Assembly (NCBI GenBank): GCA_945901245.1
Contig: CAMDKY010000007.1
Coordinates: forward strand, 1-55,752
From: Polynucleobacter meluiroseus
GTDB lineage: Bacteria; Pseudomonadota; Gammaproteobacteria; Burkholderiales; Burkholderiaceae
Length of the DNA: 55,752 bases
Direction: 5' to 3'
The notes under the pieces: model-generated
What the model was told of the DNA's origin: nothing
Seen by the model: the letters and a program-made list of their open reading frames with translations, nothing else
The model's database searches: none
Made by a program: the position numbers and the translations under genes
Shown here: positions 1 to 8,652 of the stretch, piece after piece
How positions within the stretch are numbered: position 1 is the first letter of the stretch
How the letters are laid out: every line of letters begins with the position of its first letter

Positions 1-960
1 AAATGCGTTCAGGGTGACATTACGAAGCAAACTTTAGGCATGTTCGTTAGTCGTTTGCGGGCTCAGCTGGATCCCTATTTTGCTAAAACCCACATAGGCT
101 CCATACAAATCAAACAGATTTCTGAGTTCATACTTCATTTACAAGATCAGGCCATTCGCCCGATTACGATTAAGCAATACTTAGGCCTACTAAAGCGAAT
201 CTTGCAAATCGCCCTAGATGAGGGAGCCATCTACAAATTACCGACCTTCCCAAAGTTAAAAACCAAGAGTATCCCCAGGGGCAGCTTTAGTTTGATTGAG
301 TCTTTAGCCTTAGTGAGGGCCTCTAAGCAATTAGCCAATATTGAAGAGGAGGGCCCTAAAGTAAGTCACCGCCTAACCTCTGCTGGAGCCTATATTAAAC
401 GGGAATCGGTCCCCAAAGAGATGCGCTGGCTGATCCGTTTTATGGTTAATTCTTTCATCAGGCCAGTGGATATAAAACTGATACAGCATAAGCATATTGA
501 GATCATTACAGGCCAAAATACCTACCTCAGACTCAACCTACCTGAGACCAAAAGACACAGAGGGCAGGTAGTTACCATGCGAGCAGCCAAGGGTGTGTAC
601 GAATCAATAAAAAAACATCAAGATACGCGTGGTTTCGGAGGTCCAGATGATTATCTATTTCTGCCGGAGGCAAAAGACCGTGAAGGCGCAATACAGCTCA
701 TTACAACGCACTTTAGAAAAGTATTAGAAAAAGCAAATTTGAGAATCGGCCAATATGGGCAACTGCGTACCTTGTATAGCCTAAGGCATACTGCCATTAC
801 ATTTAGACTGCTCTATGGCAACGGTATTGATCTTCTGACGCTTGCCAGAAATGCACGAACTTCAGTTGAAATGATCGAGCGATTCTATTCATCAGATTTA
901 ACAGCAGAGATGAATATTGAGATGCTGCAAAGTAAACGCAGCAAGCAAAACCTGATTTGA
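1..960 (+). CDS. Tyrosine recombinase / phage-type integrase (5' end outside window)
   Basis: The frame is open from base 1, so the first ATG at 40 is probably internal and the gene is cut by the window edge; 319 codons are visible. The N-terminal part resembles a SAM-like core-binding domain and the rest a tyrosine recombinase catalytic domain. Counting from the ATG at 40, candidate catalytic residues are R141 (in FIRPVDIKLI), K171, R249 and H250 in YSLRHT, and nucleophile Y283 in ERFYSS. Tyr stands where many integrases have the first His of HxxR, which I believe is common in this branch. These enzymes cut and rejoin DNA at attachment sites. No attachment site, tRNA or excisionase is visible, so whether it marks an island edge depends on sequence to the left. 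Confidence 0.85.
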   Translation, partial: KCVQGDITKQTLGMFVSRLRAQLDPYFAKTHIGSIQIKQISEFILHLQDQAIRPITIKQYLGLLKRILQIALDEGAIYKLPTFPKLKTKSIPRGSFSLIESLALVRASKQLANIEEEGPKVSHRLTSAGAYIKRESVPKEMRWLIRFMVNSFIRPVDIKLIQHKHIEIITGQNTYLRLNLPETKRHRGQVVTMRAAKGVYESIKKHQDTRGFGGPDDYLFLPEAKDREGAIQLITTHFRKVLEKANLRIGQYGQLRTLYSLRHTAITFRLLYGNGIDLLTLARNARTSVEMIERFYSSDLTAEMNIEMLQSKRSKQNLI

Positions 961-979
961 TCCAAATGTATAAAGAAAA

Positions 980-1005
980 AACCCACTGTGTTGCCACAGT
1001 GGGTT
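980..1005 (-). terminator. Rho-independent terminator of the porin gene
   Basis: A perfect 11-bp stem (AACCCACTGTG) with a 4-nt loop is followed on the minus strand by a T-rich run (TTTTTTCTTT). It lies about 45 bp past the porin stop. The plus-strand side is less T-rich but could also help end integrase transcripts. Confidence 0.85.
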
Positions 1006-1051
1006 GATTTGATACCTGACTAATCATCAACTAGCTTGCGCTAGCATCCAA

Positions 1052-2284
1052 TTAGAAAGTGTGACGCATACCAACAGCGTAGTTATTCGCGTTGTAGCTG
1101 GTATTACGTGCAGTTGCTGGGTTAACAGTGCTGTTTGCAGCGTTGGACTGTGATGCGTTACCCCAAATTGCATACAGGTTTGTACGCTTGCTCAGAACAT
1201 AGTTTGTACCCAACTGATAGCCGTTGATGTTGGCAGATTGCACATCAAAACCAGTATTTTCCCATGCGCCTGTGCTTACAGAAGCAAACACATTCACAGT
1301 TTTGGTCAGATTACTACGCACACCAAGCTGCTGTGCTGTGTAGCGCTGGAAGTACAGGCTATTGTTGTCTGCACTGGCTTTGCGGTTAATGTAGCTGGCA
1401 AACGCTTGCAAAATACCAAAGTCATAAGTACCAGCAAGGTACATTTGATTGTCGTTTACGTTACGACCCATTGTTGGGTTTTGTCCTGCGCCAAAGATAG
1501 TAAATGTATTAGGAGCTGTAGTTGGCGATGTGCCAGGTGTTGCAGCAGTTACTTGGTTGTTTAATGACTGGTAGTTGGCTGTCAAGAACAATTTCTTGAA
1601 TGTGTAGTTCACGCCAAGTCCCCAACCCATGGTGCTGTTTGAGCCGCCACTTGTAGCAGAGTTTTGAGTTGTATCATTGCCATTGAGAATGAACATGGCA
1701 TTGCCCTGAAAGCCAGATAAATTTTCAGTTGCAAACTTGATGGTGTTGTTGGCACGGACTGTGTAGCTTTGACCGCCAGTTAAACCATAGCTGGTTTGGG
1801 TTCCTATACCAGCACCGCCGGCATTACCGTTTACCGTATAGATTAAATCACCTACAACGTTGTTGTTTGCGCCAGCTGTAGTGCGGCTTACAACGTCATG
1901 GATTGTGGTTTGTTGCGTACCCATGGAAACGCGTCCAAGACCTTTTTGGCTCAGACCAATAAAAGCCTGACGGTTGTTAAAAGTTGATAATAAACCGCTG
2001 TCATTTGATGCGGAGTTGGGAAGCAAACCAGTTTCAAATGTAAAGAATGCTGCTGTGCCGCCACCCAAATCTTCTGTGCCACGGAAACCTAAACGGCTTG
2101 TTGCTTGACCAGCTTGTTGGACCGATAAGGCTGTGCTTTTGTTAACTGTTGTTGGTTGTGCGTTGCGATAGTTACCGCCGCCAAAACCCATATCCAAAAT
2201 ACCGTAAACAGTCACTGAAGACTGCGCTTGAGCTGCACCAGCAAATGCTGTTACCGCTGCGATTGCAAATAGCGATTTTTTCAT
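1052..2284 (-). CDS. Outer membrane porin, Burkholderiales general porin family
   Basis: A 410-residue protein with a clear Sec signal peptide (MKKSLFAIAAVTAFAGAAQAQ) followed by SSVTVYGILDMGFGGG, the typical first beta strand of betaproteobacterial trimeric porins. It ends in the outer-membrane sorting signal VGMRHTF with terminal Phe. The family forms 16-stranded barrels that let small, often anionic, solutes through the outer membrane. The body is rich in Asn, Thr, Gly and aromatic residues, as in barrel strands and loops. A GGAG sequence about 11 nt before the ATG supports the start. It is a single-gene unit with its own terminator and a leader containing two palindromes. Substrate preference cannot be read from the sequence. 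Confidence 0.93.
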   Translation of the reverse strand: MKKSLFAIAAVTAFAGAAQAQSSVTVYGILDMGFGGGNYRNAQPTTVNKSTALSVQQAGQATSRLGFRGTEDLGGGTAAFFTFETGLLPNSASNDSGLLSTFNNRQAFIGLSQKGLGRVSMGTQQTTIHDVVSRTTAGANNNVVGDLIYTVNGNAGGAGIGTQTSYGLTGGQSYTVRANNTIKFATENLSGFQGNAMFILNGNDTTQNSATSGGSNSTMGWGLGVNYTFKKLFLTANYQSLNNQVTAATPGTSPTTAPNTFTIFGAGQNPTMGRNVNDNQMYLAGTYDFGILQAFASYINRKASADNNSLYFQRYTAQQLGVRSNLTKTVNVFASVSTGAWENTGFDVQSANINGYQLGTNYVLSKRTNLYAIWGNASQSNAANSTVNPATARNTSYNANNYAVGMRHTF

Positions 2285-2314
2285 TCTTTAAATCTCCATA
2301 AATTAAAAGTAATG

Positions 2315-2329
2315 CCCAAATAATTTGGG
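2315..2329. promoter_or_regulatory. 15-bp palindrome in the porin 5' leader
   Basis: CCCAAAT-A-ATTTGGG is a perfect 7+1+7 palindrome about 30 bp before the porin ATG. It could be a protein-binding site or an mRNA hairpin near the ribosome site. Function is inferred from position only. Confidence 0.45.
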
Positions 2330-2351
2330 ACTGATGAATTTTCTCTCTTTT

Positions 2352-2369
2352 CGCCTATTAGACTAGGCG
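2352..2369. promoter_or_regulatory. Inverted repeat upstream of the porin
   Basis: CGCCTA-TTAGAC-TAGGCG forms a 6-bp stem with a 6-nt spacer, about 70 bp before the porin ATG. On the minus strand it contains TCTAAT, a possible -10 element with no good -35 partner. It may be an operator or part of the leader RNA. Confidence 0.35.
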
Positions 2370-2490
2370 TAGAGGCACATGCAGGTACTTTTGCTTGTGA
2401 AAAGGATGTTTTTTGGCTTTCTTTGTTGTATCAAGGCAACAAGGGCTTGGTTTTTTGCTCTTTTTAGCCTGTTAATGCCAAAATTGTCAG

Positions 2491-4161
2491 ATGGCAAGCC
2501 GTCAATTCCTAAAAATTCTCCAGTTAGCTCGTTTTGGTGATGTTTCTGCGCAACAAAACTTAGCAACAGTTTATTTAAGCGGTGCATTTAATACCCCCAT
2601 TCAGCCAGCTAACTCCTTAGTTTGGCTCGAAAGATCCTATTTTTCTATTATAAATCAGTCAGTTATAGATACAAGCTCAGATGATGCCTCTGATTTCGAT
2701 TTCGGTGAGTCCCTTGTCCCTATATTTAGCCTTTTAAGCACCATTCCCCTTGTCAATACCGTTGGCTCCCCTGCCTTTCCCTTTGGATGGAGGCTGTTTT
2801 GGAAGCTAGCCAAGGTCCCGGACTCTTTGCCTCCCTCACCCTCTTCCGTTGGTTTCAATTCACCGCTCTTTGAAGTAGCGCTCAGCGCACGATGGCAACT
2901 CATCCAATTTTTACTGTCGCCTGAGTATGCAAATGAACAGACTCGCTTACGCGATTGGCTTGCCTCTCGCGATGCCGAAGAAATGAATTCCGTACCTGCT
3001 GTAGATTTGCTCGCACTGCAACTGGTGTGTAAATCCTATTTACAGTCGCTTGCCGAAACTGAAAATACCTTTACCCAAGCCGCAAAAGAATTATTACTAC
3101 GTCTTCAGCCCAAAGATGAAACCCTCTCCGGTATTTGGTCACAGTGGCTTAGTAGTGGCAAGCAGGATCATTTAGTAGAAGCGGCAGAAATGGGCTTAAC
3201 GATTGCACGCCTGACGCTTGGATTGCAACTAGCGCAATTGGATGGTGTTTCTGCTTCTGTTTCTGCTTCTGTTTCTGATTCCGTTTCTACTTCTACTAGT
3301 AGCGCCGCTGAAGTGGATAAGGGTCGCTCCAATGCCTCCCTCAAGAAAGCCGTCTATTGGCTCGAGTTAGCAGCCAAGGATGGTGATCGCGATGCTTGGT
3401 TTGCGCTCGGCGAGATTTATCGCCGTCCGCAGTTCTCGGGGTACAACGCTGCCGAGAGTGATCACTGCTTTGATCGCGCTGCTGATCTAGGGCATGCCCA
3501 GGCGCAGTTTCGGAAAGGGGCAAACTTATGGCGCAAGCGCGAGAAGCTCGATGAAAAAGTAAAAGGATTACAAGCATCCTATTGGGTATGGCAAGCACAG
3601 CAACAAGGCGTGCTTGAGGCAAAGGACTTACTGACAAAGATTCTGGAAAGTTGTCCCAGGCCCGCTGTCAATGATTGGCATGATTTAGCGCTGCTGGCGG
3701 AGCAAGCAATTAGTCGCCACGCTGAATACAAAATCGAATACGAATGGCTCTTGCTATGCCATCGCCTAGTCATAGCGAACCAGTTTCATTTTAGTAAATC
3801 CGAATTACTCTTAGCGGACATCGCCCAGCTGCAACATGAGCACTGTGTCGTGGTGGATATTCGCTGGGAACTGCCTAAGATTTTGCCCAGGTTAATTCAG
3901 ATTGAAACCATTGGGCAGCGCCGCGCCCTACTCGCTGCTGGAAAAGTATTCGCCGGCAACAATGGCAGTGAACTCGGCGGGGCATCCAAGTCACGCGACC
4001 CCATCGCCCGCAATACAGACGAGTACGAAGATGACTTATTCAACAGTAGGGAGCGCGAGGGCAACCTGCGGCAACGGCGTTACCGCTTTGATAAAGTGAG
4101 TCAGTGGTTGCTTGATACTTTTACTAAAGAACCCACTACATCACCCGCAAAAAAGAAATGA
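2491..4161 (+). CDS. Sel1-like repeat protein (TPR-type, function unknown)
   Basis: A 556-residue protein without an obvious signal peptide or membrane segment. The N-terminus (LKILQLARFGDVSAQQNLATVYLSG) and the region around residues 285-370 (AVYWLELAAKDGDRDAWFALGE, CFDRAADLGHAQAQFRKG) match the Sel1 pattern of paired helices, which usually act as protein-binding scaffolds. Between them, residues about 253-268 are a low-complexity Val/Ser/Ala/Thr stretch encoded by a 12-bp tandem repeat. The C-terminal ~80 residues are charged and Arg-rich. There is no strong ribosome site before the ATG, so the start is moderately sure. It converges with tatC. No partner can be named. Confidence 0.8.
   Translation: MASRQFLKILQLARFGDVSAQQNLATVYLSGAFNTPIQPANSLVWLERSYFSIINQSVIDTSSDDASDFDFGESLVPIFSLLSTIPLVNTVGSPAFPFGWRLFWKLAKVPDSLPPSPSSVGFNSPLFEVALSARWQLIQFLLSPEYANEQTRLRDWLASRDAEEMNSVPAVDLLALQLVCKSYLQSLAETENTFTQAAKELLLRLQPKDETLSGIWSQWLSSGKQDHLVEAAEMGLTIARLTLGLQLAQLDGVSASVSASVSDSVSTSTSSAAEVDKGRSNASLKKAVYWLELAAKDGDRDAWFALGEIYRRPQFSGYNAAESDHCFDRAADLGHAQAQFRKGANLWRKREKLDEKVKGLQASYWVWQAQQQGVLEAKDLLTKILESCPRPAVNDWHDLALLAEQAISRHAEYKIEYEWLLLCHRLVIANQFHFSKSELLLADIAQLQHEHCVVVDIRWELPKILPRLIQIETIGQRRALLAAGKVFAGNNGSELGGASKSRDPIARNTDEYEDDLFNSREREGNLRQRRYRFDKVSQWLLDTFTKEPTTSPAKKK
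3247..3294 (+). repeat. Four 12-bp tandem repeats inside the Sel1 gene
   Basis: Two exact copies of GTTTCTGCTTCT are followed by two degenerate copies, in frame, coding for V-S-x-S units. The unit is a multiple of three, so copy-number changes would lengthen or shorten the linker without a frameshift. Confidence 0.9.
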
Positions 4162-4177
4162 TGCGACTTTACTGAGA

Positions 4178-5065
4178 CTACGACTGTTGCTCTGCCTCAG
4201 CCCTGGCCTTATCGAGCTCTGCATCCTTTAAATCATCCGCAATATCTTCGGCTGATTTCTTGGGCTGATAGAAGCGTGCAATCAGTAAACCCAACTCATA
4301 AAGCAAGGTCATCGGAATCGCCAACAGCAATTGCGAGAGTACGTCGGGCGGCGTCACTATTGCTGCAATGACAAATGCGCCCACAATCACATAGGGTCTG
4401 ATTTCTTTGAGCTTTGCTAAGGTAACCAAACCCATGCGCACGAGTACGACAACAACAACTGGTACCTCAAAGGTAATACCAAAAGCCAAGAAGGTGGTCA
4501 TGGCAAAACTCAAATACTTATCAATGTCCGTACTCATCTCCGCACCCAAGGGAGCGTTGTACTGCGCCATGAAATTAAATACCGTCGGAAAGACTAAGAA
4601 GTAAGCAAAGGCCATGCCAAACAAGAAGAGGCTGTAGCTACTAAACACCAGAGGAATGATTAATTTTCGTTCGTGCTGGTAAAGGCCTGGGGCAATAAAT
4701 GCCCACATTTGATAGAGCACCCATGGCAAGGCAATTAAGAAAGCCACTAGCATCGTGACCTTCATCGGCACAAAGAAGGAGCCCGTAATGTCAGTCACAA
4801 TCATTTTGCCGCCTGCAGGCAACGAGCTCAAGAGGGGCTGTGCAAAGATATGAAAAATATCAGGCGCCCAATAGGCCAAGCTGGCAAACACAATGATGAT
4901 GGCTAAGCCTGCTTTAATAACACGATCACGCAACTCAAATAAGTGCGATAAAAAACTCTCTTGCAAGCCCTCGCCTACCGTTGCATCAGCCTTGGCGTCA
5001 TGGTCTGCAGCATCATTATTGAGCTTATTGTTATTACTGCTGTTGCTATCGCTCGGCTGTGTCAT
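4178..5065 (-). CDS. tatC: Sec-independent protein translocase TatC
   Basis: TatC is the multi-spanning receptor of the twin-arginine translocase; it binds the RR signal peptide of folded exported proteins in the inner membrane. The 295-residue product carries the family N-terminal motif (FLSHLFELRDRVIKA) before the first of six predicted membrane helices, and the SYSLFLFGMAFAYFLVFP region around helix 3. The N-terminal 35 residues (poly-Ser/Asn, Asp) and the C-terminal ~40 charged residues are cytoplasmic extensions beyond the E. coli length of about 258. It is the last gene of hisB...hisE-HIT-tatA-tatB-tatC, starting 4 bp after tatB. Confidence 0.97.
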   Translation of the reverse strand: MTQPSDSNSSNNNKLNNDAADHDAKADATVGEGLQESFLSHLFELRDRVIKAGLAIIIVFASLAYWAPDIFHIFAQPLLSSLPAGGKMIVTDITGSFFVPMKVTMLVAFLIALPWVLYQMWAFIAPGLYQHERKLIIPLVFSSYSLFLFGMAFAYFLVFPTVFNFMAQYNAPLGAEMSTDIDKYLSFAMTTFLAFGITFEVPVVVVVLVRMGLVTLAKLKEIRPYVIVGAFVIAAIVTPPDVLSQLLLAIPMTLLYELGLLIARFYQPKKSAEDIADDLKDAELDKARAEAEQQS

Positions 5066-5068
5066 ACA

Positions 5069-5557
5069 TTACTTATTAGAAGAGGTGTGGCGATAACGCT
5101 TCATGCGCGCTGCCCCCGACTGCACGCGGGTACGCGTTCCCGACGAATGCTTAAACCACGTTGGGCGATTACCCCGCTTGACACGCCAACTATCACGGCC
5201 TTGGCGCAAACTTTCCCGATAAACAGCTGCCTCATCGAGGCTCATATTGCTGCCAAAGTTGGATACAAAAGTACTGGAATCGGCTTGATCGCTTAAATTG
5301 AGCTGGACCTCTTGCACTGTTGAATTAATACTGCTTTCAACATCTTTGAACATCGAGGTGCTTTCTTCGCGAAGCTTCTTGAATTCATCGATCTCCATTT
5401 GGCGATTCACCTCGCTGCGCACTTCTGACATATAGCGCTGAGCACGGCTAAATAAATTACCTGCCATGCGGGCGATCTTAGGCAAACGCTCTGGCCCAAC
5501 TACTACCAATGCGACGACTGCAATCAATGCGAGTTTTGAAACTCCAAGATCAATCAT
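5069..5557 (-). CDS. tatB: Sec-independent translocase subunit TatB
   Basis: TatB joins TatC in the receptor complex that recognises twin-arginine signal peptides. The 162-residue product starts MIDLGVSKLALIAVVALVVV, one N-terminal membrane helix, then the conserved GPERLPKIAR amphipathic segment and a charged helix. I chose the ATG at 5557 over an upstream TTG because MIDLG is the usual N-terminus of the family. The tail beyond residue ~110 is Arg- and Ser-rich and variable. It lies between tatA and tatC in the expected order. Confidence 0.95.
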   Translation of the reverse strand: MIDLGVSKLALIAVVALVVVGPERLPKIARMAGNLFSRAQRYMSEVRSEVNRQMEIDEFKKLREESTSMFKDVESSINSTVQEVQLNLSDQADSSTFVSNFGSNMSLDEAAVYRESLRQGRDSWRVKRGNRPTWFKHSSGTRTRVQSGAARMKRYRHTSSNK

Positions 5558-5592
5558 GTAACTGCACTGCGGGGATTGCAATCATGTCTAGA

Positions 5593-5829
5593 TTACTTAT
5601 TGAGGTCTTTAGCCTGAACATCCACAGTTTTGTCAGCGGACGCAGTTTGCTGTGCTGCTGCTTGTTGTGGGATCTGCTCTGCCTTGTCTTCGCCGGTTTT
5701 CATGCCATCTTTGAAGCCTTTGACGGCGCCACCTAAATCACTACCCATATTGCGCAGCTTTTTGGTACCAAATACCAGCATCACAATTACCAAAACAACC
5801 AGCCAATGCCAAATACTGAATGAACCCAT
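5593..5829 (-). CDS. tatA: Sec-independent translocase subunit TatA
   Basis: TatA oligomers form the transient conducting part of the twin-arginine translocase. The 78-residue product has the short N-terminal membrane helix ([17 protein letters not shown]), the hinge [21 protein letters not shown] and a polar Gln/Ala/Asp-rich tail, all standard for TatA. A GGAGAG sequence lies just before the ATG. It follows the HIT gene by 17 bp and precedes tatB by about 35 bp, so the tat genes are probably co-transcribed with the downstream half of the his operon. Confidence 0.96.
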   Translation of the reverse strand: MGSFSIWHWLVVLVIVMLVFGTKKLRNMGSDLGGAVKGFKDGMKTGEDKAEQIPQQAAAQQTASADKTVDVQAKDLNK

Positions 5830-5846
5830 TTTCTACTCTCCTTGTC

Positions 5847-6203
5847 TTACTTGCTCCAGGGGCGCGGTCCGCCCATCACATGCAAATGCGTGTGATAAAC
5901 CTCTTGACCCCCATCTGCGCCATTGTTCAGCGATAAACGAAAACCACCATCCCGTCCAGGACGGCAACCCTGCTCAACTGCCAAGCGTGGTGCTAATGCC
6001 ATTATTCTACCCAGTAATTGGGCGTCCAGGGGCGCATCTGCCTCTAGGGTGGTGATGTGCCGCTTCGGGATCAACAAAAAATGGATGGGGGCGGCTGGAT
6101 TAATGTCCTTAAAGCCAAAGACCTCTTCATCTTCATAGACTTTTTGGCAAGGAATGGCTCCAGCAATAATTTTGCAAAAAATACAGTTTTCGTGATTTTC
6201 CAT
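5847..6203 (-). CDS. HIT-family nucleotide hydrolase (HinT-like)
   Basis: A histidine-triad protein of 118 residues. The active-site motif HTHLHVMGG lies near the C-terminus, and the N-terminus CIFCKIIAGAIP with the RHITTLE region is typical of the HinT/PKCI branch, which hydrolyses purine nucleoside phosphoramidates such as AMP-linked amines. The two N-terminal Cys may bind zinc. I used the ATG at 6203; an upstream in-frame TTG at 6218 would add five residues, and neither has a strong ribosome site. It sits between hisE and tatA, as in other Burkholderiales. Confidence 0.93.
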   Translation of the reverse strand: MENHENCIFCKIIAGAIPCQKVYEDEEVFGFKDINPAAPIHFLLIPKRHITTLEADAPLDAQLLGRIMALAPRLAVEQGCRPGRDGGFRLSLNNGADGGQEVYHTHLHVMGGPRPWSK

Positions 6204-6249
6204 AGTGCATTCGTTCAAAAAAGGGCTTTAGTACCGCAAAAAGATGGGC

Positions 6250-6636
6250 TTAGGGTGTTCGGGCAGCTTTTTCAGCAACGCCAGAAACCCCTTCACGGCG
6301 AGTGAGTTCTGCCAGGACATCCTCGGGCCGCAGGCCAAATTGGGATAAGGCCACCAAACAATGAAACCATAAATCAGCCATCTCGCCAACAAGGAGGGCT
6401 TGTTGCTCCGAAGCTAAATCGGCATTGCGGCTGTCTTTTGCCGCCATCACGGCTTCGGTAGCTTCTTCGCCAATCTTTTTGAGGATGGCGTCATCCCCTT
6501 TAGAGAAGAGCTGGGCAATGTAAGAGGATTTGGGATCAACCTTGCCTGCAGCCAGATCGGCACGGCGACCATCCACCACATCCGCTAAGTGGGCCAATAC
6601 CGCATCTAGATTAGGGGAATTGCTGTCGTTACTCAT
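6250..6636 (-). CDS. hisE: Phosphoribosyl-ATP pyrophosphatase HisE
   Basis: HisE carries out the second step of histidine synthesis, splitting PR-ATP to PR-AMP and pyrophosphate. The 128-residue product shows the MazG-like helical fold signature: [16 protein letters not shown] (acidic metal ligands) and [16 protein letters not shown]. In many bacteria HisE is fused to HisI; here they are separate, with hisI 9 bp upstream. The N-terminal ~10 residues and the tail after TRREG are variable. Confidence 0.96.
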   Translation of the reverse strand: MSNDSNSPNLDAVLAHLADVVDGRRADLAAGKVDPKSSYIAQLFSKGDDAILKKIGEEATEAVMAAKDSRNADLASEQQALLVGEMADLWFHCLVALSQFGLRPEDVLAELTRREGVSGVAEKAARTP

Positions 6637-6645
6637 GAATGCATT

Positions 6646-7050
6646 CTATTCCACTGGCTTTTTCCAGGTAGTAGCATTAGCATCCCAATCCAAGAAAAAG
6701 CAGCTGTGCTCGCCAGTATGGCAAGCAATGCCATCTTTTTGATCCACCACCAGCAAGATCGTATCGCCATCGCAATCCAAGCGGATATTTCTAACCGTTT
6801 GGGTATGACCCGACTCTTCGCCCTTGTGCCATAACTTTTGGCGTGAACGTGACCAATACACCGCCTCACCGATTTGCATGGTTTTAAGTAAGGCATCGCG
6901 GTTCATCCAGGCCATCATCAAGACATCGCCAGAACTAAACTCTTGGGCAATCACTGGCACCAAGCCTTGCTTATTCCAGCTCACTGCATCAAGCCATGCA
7001 CCTGGGGCAAGAGTGGGATTGGGTTTAAATGATGAGGCGGGGTTATTCAT
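6646..7050 (-). CDS. hisI: Phosphoribosyl-AMP cyclohydrolase HisI
   Basis: HisI opens the purine ring of PR-AMP, the third step of the histidine pathway. The 134-residue single-domain protein has the hallmark segments [21 protein letters not shown], and the metal sites DCDGD and [11 protein letters not shown], where Cys residues bind zinc and Asp residues bind magnesium. It starts at the ATG at 7050, about 50 bp after hisF, and ends 9 bp before hisE. Confidence 0.96.
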   Translation of the reverse strand: MNNPASSFKPNPTLAPGAWLDAVSWNKQGLVPVIAQEFSSGDVLMMAWMNRDALLKTMQIGEAVYWSRSRQKLWHKGEESGHTQTVRNIRLDCDGDTILLVVDQKDGIACHTGEHSCFFLDWDANATTWKKPVE

Positions 7051-7098
7051 AGCGTTTCATTTTGACAGAAGCACAAGGCTGCTGCCAATTTAAATGCA

Positions 7099-7857
7099 TT
7101 ACAAGCGAACCGCTATTCCCTGAGCTGCCATAAATTCCTTGGCCTGCCTGACTGTATAGGTGCCGTAATGAAAGATACTAGCGGCCAGAACGGCATCGGC
7201 ACGGCCTTTGGTAATGCCATCAACCAAGTGCTGTAAGTTGCCAACGCCGCCACTAGCAATCACCGGAACGGGAACGGCTTTGCTGACGGCTGCAGTCAGG
7301 GCGAGATCAAAACCGTCTTGGGTGCCATCTTGATTCATGCTGGTGAGTAAGATTTCTCCGGCGCCGCGGCGGCTAACTTCACTTGCCCACTCAACGACAT
7401 CGATTCCAGTTGCGGTTCTACCGCCATGGGTAAATACTTCCCAGCGATTGTCGGCAACGCGCTTGGCATCAATTGCAACCACAATGCACTGCGAGCCGTA
7501 ATGGGCGGCAGCATCCGAGACTAAGTCGGGATTAGCTACCGCAGAGGAGTTCATGCTCACCTTGTCGGCGCCCGCATTCAGTAAACGGCGGACATCGCCA
7601 ACGGCGCGCACACCCCCGCCAACCGTCAGCGGAATAAATACTTGGGCGGCAACAGCTTCAATGATGGGAAGCAATAAATCACGGCCATCGGATGTGGCGG
7701 TAATGTCTAAAAAGGTTAACTCGTCCGCGCCCTGCTCATCGTAACGGCGCGCAATCTCAACCGGATCACCGGCATCGCGCAATCCTACAAAATTAATACC
7801 CTTCACTACGCGCCCTGCAGTCACATCCAGGCAAGGAATAATTCGTTTCGTTAGCAC
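7099..7857 (-). CDS. hisF: Imidazole glycerol phosphate synthase cyclase subunit HisF
   Basis: HisF is the cyclase half of IGP synthase. It uses ammonia delivered from HisH to turn PRFAR into imidazole glycerol phosphate and AICAR. The 252-residue TIM barrel has the catalytic Asp11 (PCLDV) and the second catalytic Asp in VVAIDAKR, plus the phosphate-binding GGGVR and SGGVG loops. The start codon is GTG and lies 3 bp after the hisA stop, suggesting translational coupling. A 252-residue length is normal for the family. Confidence 0.97.
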   Translation of the reverse strand: MLTKRIIPCLDVTAGRVVKGINFVGLRDAGDPVEIARRYDEQGADELTFLDITATSDGRDLLLPIIEAVAAQVFIPLTVGGGVRAVGDVRRLLNAGADKVSMNSSAVANPDLVSDAAAHYGSQCIVVAIDAKRVADNRWEVFTHGGRTATGIDVVEWASEVSRRGAGEILLTSMNQDGTQDGFDLALTAAVSKAVPVPVIASGGVGNLQHLVDGITKGRADAVLAASIFHYGTYTVRQAKEFMAAQGIAVRL

Positions 7858-7860
7858 TGT

Positions 7861-8637
7861 TTAGCTGCTGAGCTTTTTTGCAATGAGTGCGGCGTACTTG
7901 GCCGTCTGCTCATCAGCATACTTCTGCGCTGTGGTCAGATCCAAATCACCGGAATAAATCGAGCGGCCGGCAATCACGCCCATCACACCCTCTTCTTCGG
8001 CTGCGCATAAAGCTTCAATGTCTTTGTTATTGGACAGTCCGCCACTCGCAATAATCGGAATGCGCACGGCTTGTGCCAACTTAATCGTCGCATCCATGTT
8101 CACGCCCTTGAGCATGCCATCGCGGCCAATGTCGGTATAAACAATTGCCTCAACGCCGTAGTCCTCAAACTTCTTGGCTAGATCAATCACTTCATGGCCG
8201 GTGAGCTTGCTCCAACCGTCGGTAGCGACCTTGCCATCGCGCGCATCGATGCCCACCATGATGTGGCCACTAAATGCAGTACAAGCGTCTTGCACAAAGC
8301 CAGGACTCTTCACGGCAGCCGTACCAATGATGATGGTGCTAATGCCATCGTCGAGTAAGCGCTCAATCGTCTCTAAATCCCGAATGCCACCACCGAGTTG
8401 CACCGGAATGTCATCGCCTACCGCTTTAAGTATGGCTTTAATAGCAGACTCATTTTTGGGTTTTCCGGCAAAGGCACCATTGAGGTCGACTAAGTGCAAA
8501 CGGCGCGCGCCTTTGCTAACCCAATGTTTTGCCATTGCAGCAGGGTCTTCTGAAAAAACCGTAGCCCGGTCCATATCCCCTTGCTCTAAGCGAACACAGT
8601 GGCCGTCTTTAATGTCAATTGCAGGAATCAGCAGCAT
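7861..8637 (-). CDS. hisA: ProFAR isomerase HisA
   Basis: HisA converts ProFAR to PRFAR by an Amadori rearrangement, the fourth step of histidine synthesis. The 258-residue TIM barrel contains catalytic Asp8 (PAIDIKDG) and the second acidic residue in [10 protein letters not shown], with paired phosphate loops GGGIR and ASGGLS shared with HisF. It follows hisH by 15 bp and directly precedes hisF. The C-terminus ([12 protein letters not shown]) is slightly longer than in E. coli, as usual in this group. Confidence 0.97.
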   Translation of the reverse strand: MLLIPAIDIKDGHCVRLEQGDMDRATVFSEDPAAMAKHWVSKGARRLHLVDLNGAFAGKPKNESAIKAILKAVGDDIPVQLGGGIRDLETIERLLDDGISTIIIGTAAVKSPGFVQDACTAFSGHIMVGIDARDGKVATDGWSKLTGHEVIDLAKKFEDYGVEAIVYTDIGRDGMLKGVNMDATIKLAQAVRIPIIASGGLSNNKDIEALCAAEEEGVMGVIAGRSIYSGDLDLTTAQKYADEQTAKYAALIAKKLSS

Positions 8638-8652
8638 GATGAATAGAAAAAA

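Noticed and set aside
2363..2587. 74-codon minus-strand frame upstream of the porin
   Set aside because: Overlaps the Sel1 gene start and the porin leader, has no ribosome site and no recognisable sequence.
3247..3294. Tandem repeats as a CRISPR-like array
   Set aside because: The units are 12 bp, directly adjacent, without spacers, and in frame within a coding region.
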